64,000 nt of DNA from SZUA-309 sp965232595 (GTDB lineage: Bacteria; Pseudomonadota; Gammaproteobacteria; Pseudomonadales; Azotimanducaceae), in assembly GCA_965232595.1 (NCBI GenBank), contig OZ246983.1, positions 930,001 through 994,000 of the forward strand, written 5' to 3'. The notes under the pieces were generated by a model. The model was not told the DNA's origin. It did no database searches and saw nothing but the letters and a program-made list of their open reading frames with translations. The translations under genes and the position numbers were made by a program. Shown in pieces: positions 41,105-49,254 of the stretch (within the stretch, counting starts at the first letter, position 1; each line of letters opens with the position of its first letter).

Positions 41105-41686
41105 ATGCAGAAGTTAGACCGTGCCAGCCTCTGGAGCCTCGAGCAGTACGCCGAGAACAGAGATCAGTTCCGTGCCGCGGTGATGGCGCACAAGAAGCCG
41201 CGCCGCATCGCCATCGGCCCGCACGCCACCCTGTACTTCGAGGACTTCATGACCATGAAGTACCAGGTTCAGGAAATGCTGCGCACCGAGCGGATCTTCG
41301 AGGCGGCAGGCATCGAGGAGGAGATCGACGCCTACAACCCGCTGATCCCGGACGGCACCAACCTGAAGGCCACCTTCATGATCGAGTACGGCGACGTGGA
41401 CGAGCGCCGCGAAGCTCTGGCAAAGCTCGGCGGCATCGAGGACACGATCTGGCTGCAGGCCGAGGGCGGCAACAAGGTGTACGCCATTGCCAACGAAGAC
41501 CTGGACCGCACGGAAGGCGACAAAGCTTCAGCCGTGCACTTCCTGCGCTTCGAGCTCGGCCCCGAGACCATCAGCGCTTTTCAGAGCGGCGCCGCGGTGT
41601 CGATCGGCATCGATCACGAAGGCCTTGCCGGCTCGGTTGCCCTGGCGCCTGAGCAACTCGCCAGCCTGGCCGCAGATCTGAGCTGA
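41105..41686 (+). CDS. DUF3501 family protein
   Basis: A 193-residue soluble protein of the DUF3501 family, recognised by RIAIGPHATLYFEDFMTMKY, QVQEMLRTERIFE, YNPLIPDGTNLKATFMIEY and VHFLRFEL. Its function is unknown. It starts 28 bp after the Fe-S gene, and members of the family are typically encoded next to this Fe-S protein and a rubrerythrin. No membrane segments or cysteine motifs are visible. Confidence 0.9.
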   Translation: MQKLDRASLWSLEQYAENRDQFRAAVMAHKKPRRIAIGPHATLYFEDFMTMKYQVQEMLRTERIFEAAGIEEEIDAYNPLIPDGTNLKATFMIEYGDVDERREALAKLGGIEDTIWLQAEGGNKVYAIANEDLDRTEGDKASAVHFLRFELGPETISAFQSGAAVSIGIDHEGLAGSVALAPEQLASLAADLS

Positions 41687-41716
41687 CCGCCCGCCCTTAT
41701 CCCCGGTTCTTTTCCC

Positions 41717-41722
41717 TACAAT
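41717..41722 (+). promoter_or_regulatory. -10 element for the dienoyl-CoA isomerase gene
   Basis: TACAAT followed by GGGCGC, 30 bp upstream of the ATG at 41753. It is the same type of element as the others in this window (TACAMT plus a GC-rich discriminator). The -35 is weak. Confidence 0.45.
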
Positions 41723-41752
41723 GGGCGCTCGACCCAGTAAAGCGAGCGCCCG

Positions 41753-42604
41753 ATGACCTACAACTGCTTCGACGTCAGCATCGACAATCACATCGCCCAC
41801 GTCGTCATGACCCGGCCGGAGAAGCGGAACAGCATCACCGCCGATTTCTGGCGTGAGCTGCCGGAGATCATTCGCGACATCGATCAGAGCGCAAAGGCGC
41901 GCGTCATCGTCATATCCTCCACCGGACCGCATTTCTGCGCCGGGCTGGATCTGGCGAGCTTCGCCGGTGGGGGTGGAGGCGCTGACCTGACCGAACAGGA
42001 GCGGAAACACCGTCGGCTGCAGGCGGGGGCTGCCTTCTACCCCCAGGTGCTGCGCACCCAGCAATCGTTCAACTGCCTGGAGGAAGCGCGGATCCCGGTG
42101 CTCGTCTGCATCCAGGGCGGCGCCATCGGAGGCGGGGTGGACCTGGCCGTGGCCTGCGACATCCGCTACGCCACCGAGGACGCTTTCCTCTGCATCCAGG
42201 AAACCAACATCGGGATGACTGCCGATGTGGGCACCTTTCCGCGGCTGGTCAAACTGATCCCCGAGGGTTACGTGCGCGAGATGGCCTACACCGGCCGCCG
42301 GGTGCCAGCCACCGAGGCGAAAGCCATGGGCCTCGTCAACGAGGTGTATCCCGACCAGGAGGCCATGCTCGAGGCGGTGATGGCCGTGGCTCGAGAGATT
42401 GCCAGCAAGGCGCCGCTGGCGGTGTACGGCTGCAAGCGCATGATCAACTACGCCCGCGATCACAGCACCGCGGACGGTCTCGACTACATCGCCATCTGGA
42501 ACAGCACCTTCCTGCAGACCGAGGAGATCCAGGAAGCGCTAGCGGCCAACGCGGAAGGCCGGCCTGGCGACTTCGCGCCACTACCGCCGGAGCGATCCAG
42601 CTAA
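41753..42604 (+). CDS. Delta3,5-delta2,4-dienoyl-CoA isomerase-like crotonase
   Basis: A 283-residue crotonase. The oxyanion hole is formed by HFCAGLDL and GGAIGGG. Acidic residues D130, E150 and D158 have the 20- and 8-residue spacing of the three catalytic residues in dienoyl-CoA isomerase (ECH1), within GGGVDLAVACDIRYATEDAF and QETNIGMTADVGTFPRL. The enzyme would move double bonds during beta-oxidation of odd-position unsaturated fatty acids. It has its own promoter and is convergent with oxyR (11-bp gap). Confidence 0.92.
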   Translation: MTYNCFDVSIDNHIAHVVMTRPEKRNSITADFWRELPEIIRDIDQSAKARVIVISSTGPHFCAGLDLASFAGGGGGADLTEQERKHRRLQAGAAFYPQVLRTQQSFNCLEEARIPVLVCIQGGAIGGGVDLAVACDIRYATEDAFLCIQETNIGMTADVGTFPRLVKLIPEGYVREMAYTGRRVPATEAKAMGLVNEVYPDQEAMLEAVMAVAREIASKAPLAVYGCKRMINYARDHSTADGLDYIAIWNSTFLQTEEIQEALAANAEGRPGDFAPLPPERSS

Positions 42605-42615
42605 GCGGGCCAGCC

Positions 42616-43494
42616 TCAGAGGGCTGCGCTCAGCACCTCGGCCAGCTTCTCCAGCAGCGGCTCCCGCGGCGAGCTCTTGCGCCAGCAGAGGCCGATGTCG
42701 CGATGGGGGATCTCGCCCCGGAACGGGATGTAGCGGATGCCGGCGGTGGGCTTGGCCGGTACGGCCAGCTCCGGCATCAGCGTGACGCCTACGTCCGCCA
42801 CTACCATCTGCCGCAGGGTCTCCAGGCTGGTGGCACGGAAGTTGGTGTTCTCCACGGCGTTGTGGGAGTTGCACACCTCCAGCGCCTGATCCCGCAGGCA
42901 GTGACCGTCCTCGAGCAGGAGCACCTGCTCGTCGTCCAGATCGTCCACCGTCACTTTTTTCCTGTTGGCCAGCTCATGGGCACGGGAGACCGCCATGTAG
43001 AAGGGCTCGGTGTAGAGCTTCCGCTCCACCACGTTCTCCTCCTCGATCGGCAGCGCCAGGATGACCGCGTCCAGATCACCTTCCCGCAGCAAGCGGCTGA
43101 TCACCGCCGTCTGGCCTTCCGTGAGCTGGGTCTTCAGGTTCGGCAGGTGCTTGCGGATTGGCCCGAGGATCTTCGGCAGCAGGTAAGGCGCCACGGTCGG
43201 GATCACGCCGAGCCGGAACTCGCCGCCGAACGGGTCCGTGTACTCCTCGGCAATGTGGTTCAGGTGGTTCGCTTCCCGCAGCACCCGCTGGGCCTGGGCA
43301 ACCACCCGCTCGCCGACCGCGGTCAGCAGCACCTGGCGATTGGTCCGCTCGATGAGCGTGACACCGAGTTCTTCTTCCAGCTTCTTCAGCTGCGTGGACA
43401 GGGTCGGCTGGCTGACGAAGCAGGCATCGGCCGCTCGGCCGAAGTGCCGGTGCTCGGCCACCGCCACCAGATATTTCAGGTCGCGCAGGTTCAT
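42616..43494 (-). CDS. oxyR: Hydrogen-peroxide-sensing LysR regulator OxyR
   Basis: A 292-residue LysR protein. The redox cysteines are C199 and C208 in LLEDGHCLRDQALEVC, at the same numbers as in Escherichia coli OxyR, and FRATSLETLRQMV follows. The N-terminal HTH begins MNLRDLKYLVAVAEHRHFGR. Oxidation forms a C199-C208 disulfide that activates peroxide-defence genes. The start overlaps the stop of the alcohol dehydrogenase gene by 4 bp, so it is second in that operon. A near-consensus OxyR site precedes the rubrerythrin gene about 3.4 kb away. Confidence 0.95.
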   Translation of the reverse strand: MNLRDLKYLVAVAEHRHFGRAADACFVSQPTLSTQLKKLEEELGVTLIERTNRQVLLTAVGERVVAQAQRVLREANHLNHIAEEYTDPFGGEFRLGVIPTVAPYLLPKILGPIRKHLPNLKTQLTEGQTAVISRLLREGDLDAVILALPIEEENVVERKLYTEPFYMAVSRAHELANRKKVTVDDLDDEQVLLLEDGHCLRDQALEVCNSHNAVENTNFRATSLETLRQMVVADVGVTLMPELAVPAKPTAGIRYIPFRGEIPHRDIGLCWRKSSPREPLLEKLAEVLSAAL

Positions 43495-44579
43495 GCGGCC
43501 CGCCACGGCTCGACGATGATCTTGGCATGTGCCTCCGGGTTCTTCAGGTCCTTGAAGGCCTGGGCAACGCCGTCCACGCCAACGTGGCCGGTGATCAGGG
43601 GCGCCACCGGAATCTCCCCTTCGGCGATGTGGTGCAGCGTCGCCGCAAACTCCTCGGGCGTGTAGGCCAGCACGAACTGCAGGCTGAGCTCCTTGCCGAT
43701 CGCCAGCAGCGGTCGGATCGGATCGCTCTCCATGCACACACCGACGATCACGAAGCGGCAACCCCGCTCCGCGCCCACCATCATCTGATCGATCACCCCC
43801 GGAACGCCGACGCACTCGAAGTAAACGCCCGGCGGCAACAGGCGCTCGCCGGTCAGCGGGTTTACCGGCGCCCGGGCGCCCTGGGCACTGGCGGCAGCCG
43901 CTTTCCGCCAGGAGTCGTAGGGTGATGACTCCGACGGATCGAGGACGATGTCGGCACCCATGGTTTCCGCCAGCTTCCGGCGCGCCGGCGAGAAGTCCGC
44001 GGCGATGATGGGCCCCGCCCCTTTCAGCTTCAGCGCTCCGATCACCGCCAGCCCCACGGGACCGCAGCCAATCACCAGGGGCACGTCCTCGGAGGTCAGG
44101 TTCGCCATCTCCACCGCGTGCAGACCCACCGCCATCGGCTCGGTCATCGCCGCGTGATCGTCCGGCAACCCGTTCGGGATCGGCAGCAGCAGCATCTCGT
44201 TCAGCAGCATCTGCTCCGCGTAGCCACCCGGCACGTCGTTGGAGTAACCCACCGCCACCCCGGCACCGTCGCGAATCAGCGTCGGCAGGGAGCAGACCCG
44301 GGTGCCCACCGGCAGACGGTTCGGCAACGCATCGCCGGGCCCGAAGTCCAGAATCTCGGCGCTGAACTCGTGCCCCATCACCAGATCTCTGCCGGCATCC
44401 AGCCCGCTGCCGAAACCGTTGTCGGGATCGGTGAACTGATCGAAGTGCTCGAAGGCATGCAGGTCCGAGCCGCAGATGCCACAGGCCAGCGTCTTCACCA
44501 GCACCTCTCCCGGGCCGGGTTCCGGCGTGGCGATCTCGCCGGCGATCATCTTTCTGTCCCGCATCACGGCTGCGCGCAT
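43491..44579 (-). CDS. Zinc-dependent alcohol dehydrogenase family protein
   Basis: A 362-residue medium-chain dehydrogenase/reductase. Catalytic-zinc ligands are in GICGSDLHA and GHE, and the NAD(P)-binding motif is GCGPVGLAVIGALK. The structural-zinc lobe with four cysteines is missing (RVCSLPTLIRDG instead). VGLHAVEMANL and a 25-residue insertion SQGARAPVNPLTGERLLPPG are notable. The substrate is an unknown alcohol or aldehyde. It is cotranscribed with oxyR (4-bp overlap), an unusual pairing. It is divergent from the pseudouridine synthase gene across about 75 bp. Confidence 0.88.
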   Translation of the reverse strand: MRAAVMRDRKMIAGEIATPEPGPGEVLVKTLACGICGSDLHAFEHFDQFTDPDNGFGSGLDAGRDLVMGHEFSAEILDFGPGDALPNRLPVGTRVCSLPTLIRDGAGVAVGYSNDVPGGYAEQMLLNEMLLLPIPNGLPDDHAAMTEPMAVGLHAVEMANLTSEDVPLVIGCGPVGLAVIGALKLKGAGPIIAADFSPARRKLAETMGADIVLDPSESSPYDSWRKAAAASAQGARAPVNPLTGERLLPPGVYFECVGVPGVIDQMMVGAERGCRFVIVGVCMESDPIRPLLAIGKELSLQFVLAYTPEEFAATLHHIAEGEIPVAPLITGHVGVDGVAQAFKDLKNPEAHAKIIVEPWRAA

Positions 44580-44654
44580 GGCGGTTCCTCATGTGTCCCT
44601 GGTCAGCCTGAGAAGCTATCGTATTCATGGCTAGAGGGTAAGAGGCCTTTCCGC

Positions 44655-45326
44655 ATCGAGATCAACTTCCTGCATCACGACGACCACCTGGCCGTGATAA
44701 ACAAGCCAGCGGACGTCTCCCTGCTGGCGGACCGAAGCGGCGCCGCCTGCCTCTGGGACCATCTGCCCGACCTGCTCGGCCGGAAACCCTACCTGGTGCA
44801 TCGGCTCGACAAGCCAACCAGCGGCGTGCTGGCGGTGGCGCTGGACCAGCCCACCCAGAAGCAACTCACCAGGGCTTTCAGCAAGCGGACGGTCGGCAAG
44901 TTCTACCTGGCCTGGGTGCTGGGCGATCCGGGACCCGCCGGCATCATCGACCTGCCGCTGAAGAAGGGTCGGAAGAGCCGCTACCGGGTGGCCGGCCAGC
45001 GAGCCGACATCAGCGAGCGCAACGGCCTCTGGCGTCTGCCCGGCACAGAGGCGGAAGACGGCCATCCGAGCCTGACGCGTTTCCGCCGGCTCGACCGAGA
45101 GGAGGGCCGGTCGCTGCTGCTGCTGATACCGAAAACCGGCCGCACCCACCAGCTGCGGGTACACCTGTCCTGGATCGGCCATCCGATCCTTGGCGATCAG
45201 CTTTATGGGAAGCCGAAGGATTCAGCCCAGCAGGCAGACAGGCTCTACCTGCACGCCCGGAAGCTGGTGCTGCCCGGCGTGGGCGCGTTCAGAGCGCCGC
45301 TGGAGGCTCGCTGGCCCGGCTCGTGA
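44655..45326 (+). CDS. RluA-family pseudouridine synthase, start codon unusual
   Basis: A protein of about 223 residues of the RluA family. The catalytic aspartate is in HRLDKPTSGVL, and FLHHDDHLAVINKPADV and KTGRTHQLRVHLSWIGHPI are the other family motifs. It makes pseudouridine in tRNA or rRNA; the target site is unknown. No ATG, GTG or TTG lies in frame near the expected N terminus. A good AAGAGG site (44640-44645) lies nine bases before an ATC at 44655, which is taken here as the start. CTG at 44670 is the next option. The frame is open far upstream through the divergent gene. The 3' end overlaps a serine-hydrolase gene by 38 bp. Confidence 0.8.
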   Translation: MEINFLHHDDHLAVINKPADVSLLADRSGAACLWDHLPDLLGRKPYLVHRLDKPTSGVLAVALDQPTQKQLTRAFSKRTVGKFYLAWVLGDPGPAGIIDLPLKKGRKSRYRVAGQRADISERNGLWRLPGTEAEDGHPSLTRFRRLDREEGRSLLLLIPKTGRTHQLRVHLSWIGHPILGDQLYGKPKDSAQQADRLYLHARKLVLPGVGAFRAPLEARWPGS

Positions 45327-46491
45327 GAATCAGCTCGGCTATACCGTAGGCTGCCGGATAGGGATTGCCATCGGCATTGATCGTCACCGCCACCACCAGA
45401 GGCACCTCCGGAAACATGACGAAGGCCGTTCGGCCGCCGACGCTGCCACCGCCGTGCCCGACCGCGGCGAAGGTCTGCTCACCCACTGCGTACTCACTCG
45501 AGCCGAACCCGAGACCATAGCTCTGCGGCTCTGTGCTGCCGTCGCTGAGCGCAACCGGAGCAAACAGCTCGGCACGGATCGCATCGCTGACCAACGCCCC
45601 ACCGAGCAGCGCGTTGCCGAACGCAACCAGCTCCGCCGGCGAGGCGACAAGACCGCCGCCGGCCACCTTGTAGCTGTTGTCGGCGTAGGGCGCGCGGATG
45701 TTCTCACCGTCGTAGTGAAGGTAGTAACTCACCGAGTCGGGATGCGGATTGGGCGCATCTTCCGCGTGGATCTCCGTCATGCCGGCCGGCGCGAACACGA
45801 ACCGCTCGAGCTGCGCGGTGAAGGGCTCACCGCCCGCCGCCGCCATGGCCGCAGAGAGCATGTTGTAGCCGTAGGAGCTGTAGCTGTATTGAGTGCCTGG
45901 CTCGAACAGCAGCGGATCGTCGGCCACCAGCGCCAGCGGCTCGCGGACGTTGTCGTAATGCTCGTCGTGGAAGGTCTCTCCGAGGTTCTGCAGCAGCGAG
46001 TCCCGGTAGTGCCGGACACCTGCCGTATGGCTCGCCAGCTGCCGCAGGGTGAAGGGCCAGCGCTTTTCCGGAAAACCGGCAACGTACTGGTGAAACTCAG
46101 CATCAACGTCGATCTGACCGCGCTCCATCATCGCGCCGAGTGCCACCGCGGTGATCGACTTCGAGACAGAGCCGATCCGGTAGAGGTGTTCCGGCGTGGC
46201 TGGCACCGCCCGCCCCATGTCCGCGTAGCCGTGGGCGCTGGCATAGGCCAGCCGGCCGTCGAGGCCAATCGCCGCCGAGATCGAGGGCTGGTTGGTTGCC
46301 GACCGCTGCTCTGCCAGCAGCTCGTCAATGGCCGCCCGCGTGTCGACGGCAAGCGGCGTGTCCGGCGGCACCTGGCTGACCACCGAGGGGGCGTCCGGAA
46401 ACGCTTCATGCCGGCCCGCCACCAGGACCAGAACGACGAGCACGCCGATTACCAGCAGCAGAACGCTGCCGAGCAGAACCTTGCGAATCAT
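45289..46491 (-). CDS. Serine hydrolase, beta-lactamase/class C family
   Basis: A 400-residue protein with an N-terminal membrane anchor (MIRKVLLGSVLLLVIGVLVV) and a beta-lactamase-related domain. Nucleophile motif SVSK (SxxK), YSSYGYN (YxN) and HGGG in place of KTG mark the class C/EstB-type serine hydrolases. It probably acts in the periplasm on an ester, peptide or D-amino-acid substrate, and antibiotic hydrolysis is not implied. It converges on the pseudouridine synthase gene with a 38-bp overlap. Confidence 0.88.
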   Translation of the reverse strand: MIRKVLLGSVLLLVIGVLVVLVLVAGRHEAFPDAPSVVSQVPPDTPLAVDTRAAIDELLAEQRSATNQPSISAAIGLDGRLAYASAHGYADMGRAVPATPEHLYRIGSVSKSITAVALGAMMERGQIDVDAEFHQYVAGFPEKRWPFTLRQLASHTAGVRHYRDSLLQNLGETFHDEHYDNVREPLALVADDPLLFEPGTQYSYSSYGYNMLSAAMAAAGGEPFTAQLERFVFAPAGMTEIHAEDAPNPHPDSVSYYLHYDGENIRAPYADNSYKVAGGGLVASPAELVAFGNALLGGALVSDAIRAELFAPVALSDGSTEPQSYGLGFGSSEYAVGEQTFAAVGHGGGSVGGRTAFVMFPEVPLVVAVTINADGNPYPAAYGIAELILTSRASEPPAAL

Positions 46492-46519
46492 CCTCTCCCC
46501 CGGGAAAAAACGGTCGGCG

Positions 46520-46930
46520 CTAGAGCTTGGAGCCCAGCTTGCGACCCAGCGCGTAGCCGGCCGCCGTCAGCGCCGGATGTCGGGTGACGGCGAAGGCGAC
46601 CGTGGCGATGCCGATGCCAACCGCCCAGGATTTCAGCTGCGGACTTTCCGCCTCACCGTTCATGGCGCGGCTGACGGTGTGCTCGCAGTTGTTGGTCAGC
46701 AGGTTGTAGCCCCGGTCTTCAGGCCGGGCACTGGCCGCGTAGCGCCGCTGCCGCGGGCATTCCGTGCGGCTCACGTGCAGCCGTTTGCCCTCACGGAACT
46801 CCGCTTCGCTCACCACGTGCTCACCGCGAAACGGGCTGTTGTGCAGGATGCTGCCGTCCGACAGCACCACACCGCGATGCATGACCAGCCCCTTGCGGCG
46901 GGACACCACGTCTCCAGGTCGATATCTCAT
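46520..46930 (-). CDS. LRAT-domain (lecithin:retinol acyltransferase-like) protein
   Basis: A 136-residue protein with the LRAT/NlpC-P60-like circularly permuted papain fold. Catalytic residues are H18 in MHRGVVLSDG, H30 in ILHNS (12 residues later, as in LRAT) and C82 in NNCEH. The C-terminal 35 residues are hydrophobic (SWAVGIGIATVAFAV) and may anchor it in the membrane, as in eukaryotic homologues. The family transfers acyl groups from phospholipids through an acyl-cysteine. The 250-bp region upstream to 47180 shows no gene, and no strong promoter. Confidence 0.85.
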   Translation of the reverse strand: MRYRPGDVVSRRKGLVMHRGVVLSDGSILHNSPFRGEHVVSEAEFREGKRLHVSRTECPRQRRYAASARPEDRGYNLLTNNCEHTVSRAMNGEAESPQLKSWAVGIGIATVAFAVTRHPALTAAGYALGRKLGSKL

Positions 46931-47180
46931 CCTCGGCAGCCTGTACCTGTTCTCATCCCTATTGTTTAGCAGGATTCAGGCCAGGATGCATTTCCTTATT
47001 TATCAGCAAGTTAGATCAAGGTCACCGACCTCAACCAGGCCAGGTTCGCCGTTTGTACCGGGGCTGGACCAGAATCTGGTCTATCTGCTCAACTGCGGCA
47101 GGCAAGCTGCCGGCGCTTCGCGCCCCGATCAGCGCCGAAGCCGTTAGAATCAGAGCTGATCTGACAGATGGGGAAGGGTA

Positions 47181-48785
47181 GTGAGCGACGACGTTGTCGA
47201 CGTGCTGATCATTGGTGCCGGCGCCTCGGGGGCCGCGTTTGCCTGGAGCATGGCGGATACCCGGATGCGGATCGTCTGCCTGGAACAGGGTGACTGGAAC
47301 AACCCTTCCGACTACCCGACCAACGCCGCCAACTGGGAGAGCCAGGCCTGGGGCCCCTACAACATCAACCCCAACGTGCGCGGGCGGCAGACCGACTACC
47401 CGATCAACAACGATGACTCGGCCGTGAACGTGGTCAACTTCAACGGCGTCGGCGGCAGCACCATTCTCTACGGCGCCCACTTCCCGCGGCTGCACCCCTC
47501 TGATTTCAAGGTGAAGTCGCTGGACGGGGTGGCGGACGACTGGCCCATCGACTACGACACCCTGGATCCGTTCTTCGCTCAGAACGATCGGATGATGGGC
47601 GTCTCCGGACTGTCTGGCGATCCCATGTACCCGCCGAAGCAACCACCGCTGCCGCCGCTGCCCATGGGCCTGGTCGGCGAAGCGGTCGCCCGGGGGTTCA
47701 ACGAGCTCGGCTGGCACTGGTGGCCCTCGGACAGCGCCATCATCTCCCAGCCTTACGAGGGGCGGGACAAGTGCCTGAACCTGGGACCCTGCCTCTCCGG
47801 CTGCAGCCAGGGCGGCAAGTCCAGCACCGACATCACCTACTGGCCGGACGCCATCCGGCGCGGCGTTGAGCTCAGAACCCGCTGCCGGGTCCGCGAGATC
47901 ACCCTGAACGACGATGGCATGGCGAACGGCGTGATCTACTACGACGATAACGGCGAAGAGCAGTTTCAACGCGCCGAGGTTGTGGTCATGGCCTGCAACG
48001 GCGTCGGCACGCCGCGCATCCTGCTGAACTCCACCTCGGATCAGTTCCCGGACGGACTCGCCAACTCCAGCGGCCTGGTCGGCAAGAACCTGATGTTCCA
48101 TCCGGTCGGCTTCGCCCAGGGTCTGTTCGAAGAGCGCCTGGACAGCCACAAAGGGCCGCAAGCCTGCTGCATCCTGTCGAAGGAGTTCTACGAATCGGAC
48201 GACAGCCGCGGCTTTGTGCGCGGCTACAACATGCAGGTGACCCGCGGCACCGGGCCCCTGAACACCGCCATGGCCGGCTACGGCAACGGCACCATCCCCT
48301 GGGGCCCCGGGCACCACGAAGCTTTCGCCAGCCGCTTCGATCACGTTGCCTCCATCGGCATCATCTGCGAGGACCTGCCCGAGGAGTGCAACCAGGTGAC
48401 GCTGGATCCGGAGCTCACCGATTCGGACGGCATCCCTTCGCCGAAGATCAGCTACCGCTACAGCGAGAACAGCCAGAAGATGGTGGCGCACGGTCTTGCC
48501 CGGGCCGAGGAAGCGCTGCGCGCCGCAGGCGCCATCGAGGTGACCTCCGCCGGACCGCTGGCGGAAACGGGCTGGCACCTGCTCGGCACCGCCCGAATGG
48601 GCAACGATCCCGCCACCTCCGTGGTGAACAGCTGGGGGCGCAGCCACGACGTGAAGAACCTGTTCATCATCGACGGCAGCATTTTCGTCACCAGCGGTGG
48701 CGTGAACCCGGCCAGCACCATCCAGGCTCTGGCCCTGTACGTCGCCGATACCATGAAGAAGAACCTGACCAACCTGTTCGACTGA
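47181..48785 (+). CDS. GMC-family FAD-dependent oxidoreductase
   Basis: A 534-residue flavoprotein. The FAD-binding motif is VLIIGAGASGAAFA at the N terminus. NGVGGSTILYGAHFPRL and the C-terminal LLGTARMGNDPATSVVNSWG then GGVNPASTIQALAL with the active-site His/Asn are GMC features, close to the large subunit of membrane gluconate 2-dehydrogenase. The start is a GTG after GGGAAGGG. It is followed 16 bp later by a gluconate 2-dehydrogenase subunit 3 gene, so the two form a complex. No cytochrome subunit is adjacent. The sugar or alcohol substrate is unknown. Confidence 0.92.
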   Translation: MSDDVVDVLIIGAGASGAAFAWSMADTRMRIVCLEQGDWNNPSDYPTNAANWESQAWGPYNINPNVRGRQTDYPINNDDSAVNVVNFNGVGGSTILYGAHFPRLHPSDFKVKSLDGVADDWPIDYDTLDPFFAQNDRMMGVSGLSGDPMYPPKQPPLPPLPMGLVGEAVARGFNELGWHWWPSDSAIISQPYEGRDKCLNLGPCLSGCSQGGKSSTDITYWPDAIRRGVELRTRCRVREITLNDDGMANGVIYYDDNGEEQFQRAEVVVMACNGVGTPRILLNSTSDQFPDGLANSSGLVGKNLMFHPVGFAQGLFEERLDSHKGPQACCILSKEFYESDDSRGFVRGYNMQVTRGTGPLNTAMAGYGNGTIPWGPGHHEAFASRFDHVASIGIICEDLPEECNQVTLDPELTDSDGIPSPKISYRYSENSQKMVAHGLARAEEALRAAGAIEVTSAGPLAETGWHLLGTARMGNDPATSVVNSWGRSHDVKNLFIIDGSIFVTSGGVNPASTIQALALYVADTMKKNLTNLFD

Positions 48786-48801
48786 GCGAGAGAAGCTGAC
48801 C

Positions 48802-49254
48802 ATGCCTGATCTGATTTCCACCGACCACCCGCTGAGCGAACAGGAGCGCAGCGCACTGACGGCGCTGCTCGACACGCTGCTGCCGGCGAGTGCCGATCTC
48901 GGCATGCCGAGCGCTGCGGATACCGACTTCGACGGCTATCTGAACGTCCAGGCAGAGGATCTGCTGCCCACCTTGAAGAGCGTGCTCGCCCACTTCGATG
49001 AGGCGTTCGCGGCGCTGCCGCTGGAGGCGCGGGTCGAGCAGGTGACCGCGTTCAGCGCCGACCAGGGCGAGCTGTTCATGGCCCTGCTGCCGCGGGTCTA
49101 CGACTGCTACTACCAGGACGACCGGGTGCGGCAGCAGATCGGCATGGTGACCGGCCCGGTCTTCCCGCAGGGCAACGAGGTGATGCCCGGCGATCTGTCG
49201 CTGCTCGACCCGGTGATCGAAAGCAGCGACAACCACCGCTACCGCGAGGCTTAG
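48802..49254 (+). CDS. Gluconate 2-dehydrogenase subunit 3 family protein
   Basis: A 150-residue small subunit of the gluconate 2-dehydrogenase type. LSEQERSALTALLDTLLPAS is the family start, and FMALLPRVYDCYYQDDRVRQ is in the second half. In known complexes this subunit carries the Tat signal and brings the flavoprotein to the periplasm. Here no twin-arginine signal is visible, so the pair may stay in the cytoplasm. The gene overlaps the convergent amidohydrolase gene by 4 bp. Confidence 0.85.
   Translation: MPDLISTDHPLSEQERSALTALLDTLLPASADLGMPSAADTDFDGYLNVQAEDLLPTLKSVLAHFDEAFAALPLEARVEQVTAFSADQGELFMALLPRVYDCYYQDDRVRQQIGMVTGPVFPQGNEVMPGDLSLLDPVIESSDNHRYREA

Noticed and set aside
42616..44628. 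670-codon frame that would fuse an Arg/Gly-rich region to OxyR
   Set aside because: The upstream part is the alcohol dehydrogenase gene read in the wrong frame; OxyR has a standard start at 43494.
45289..46491. Antibiotic-resistance beta-lactamase
   Set aside because: SxxK/YxN with HGGG, a membrane anchor and 400 residues fit the broad serine-hydrolase group; nothing specific points to beta-lactam hydrolysis.
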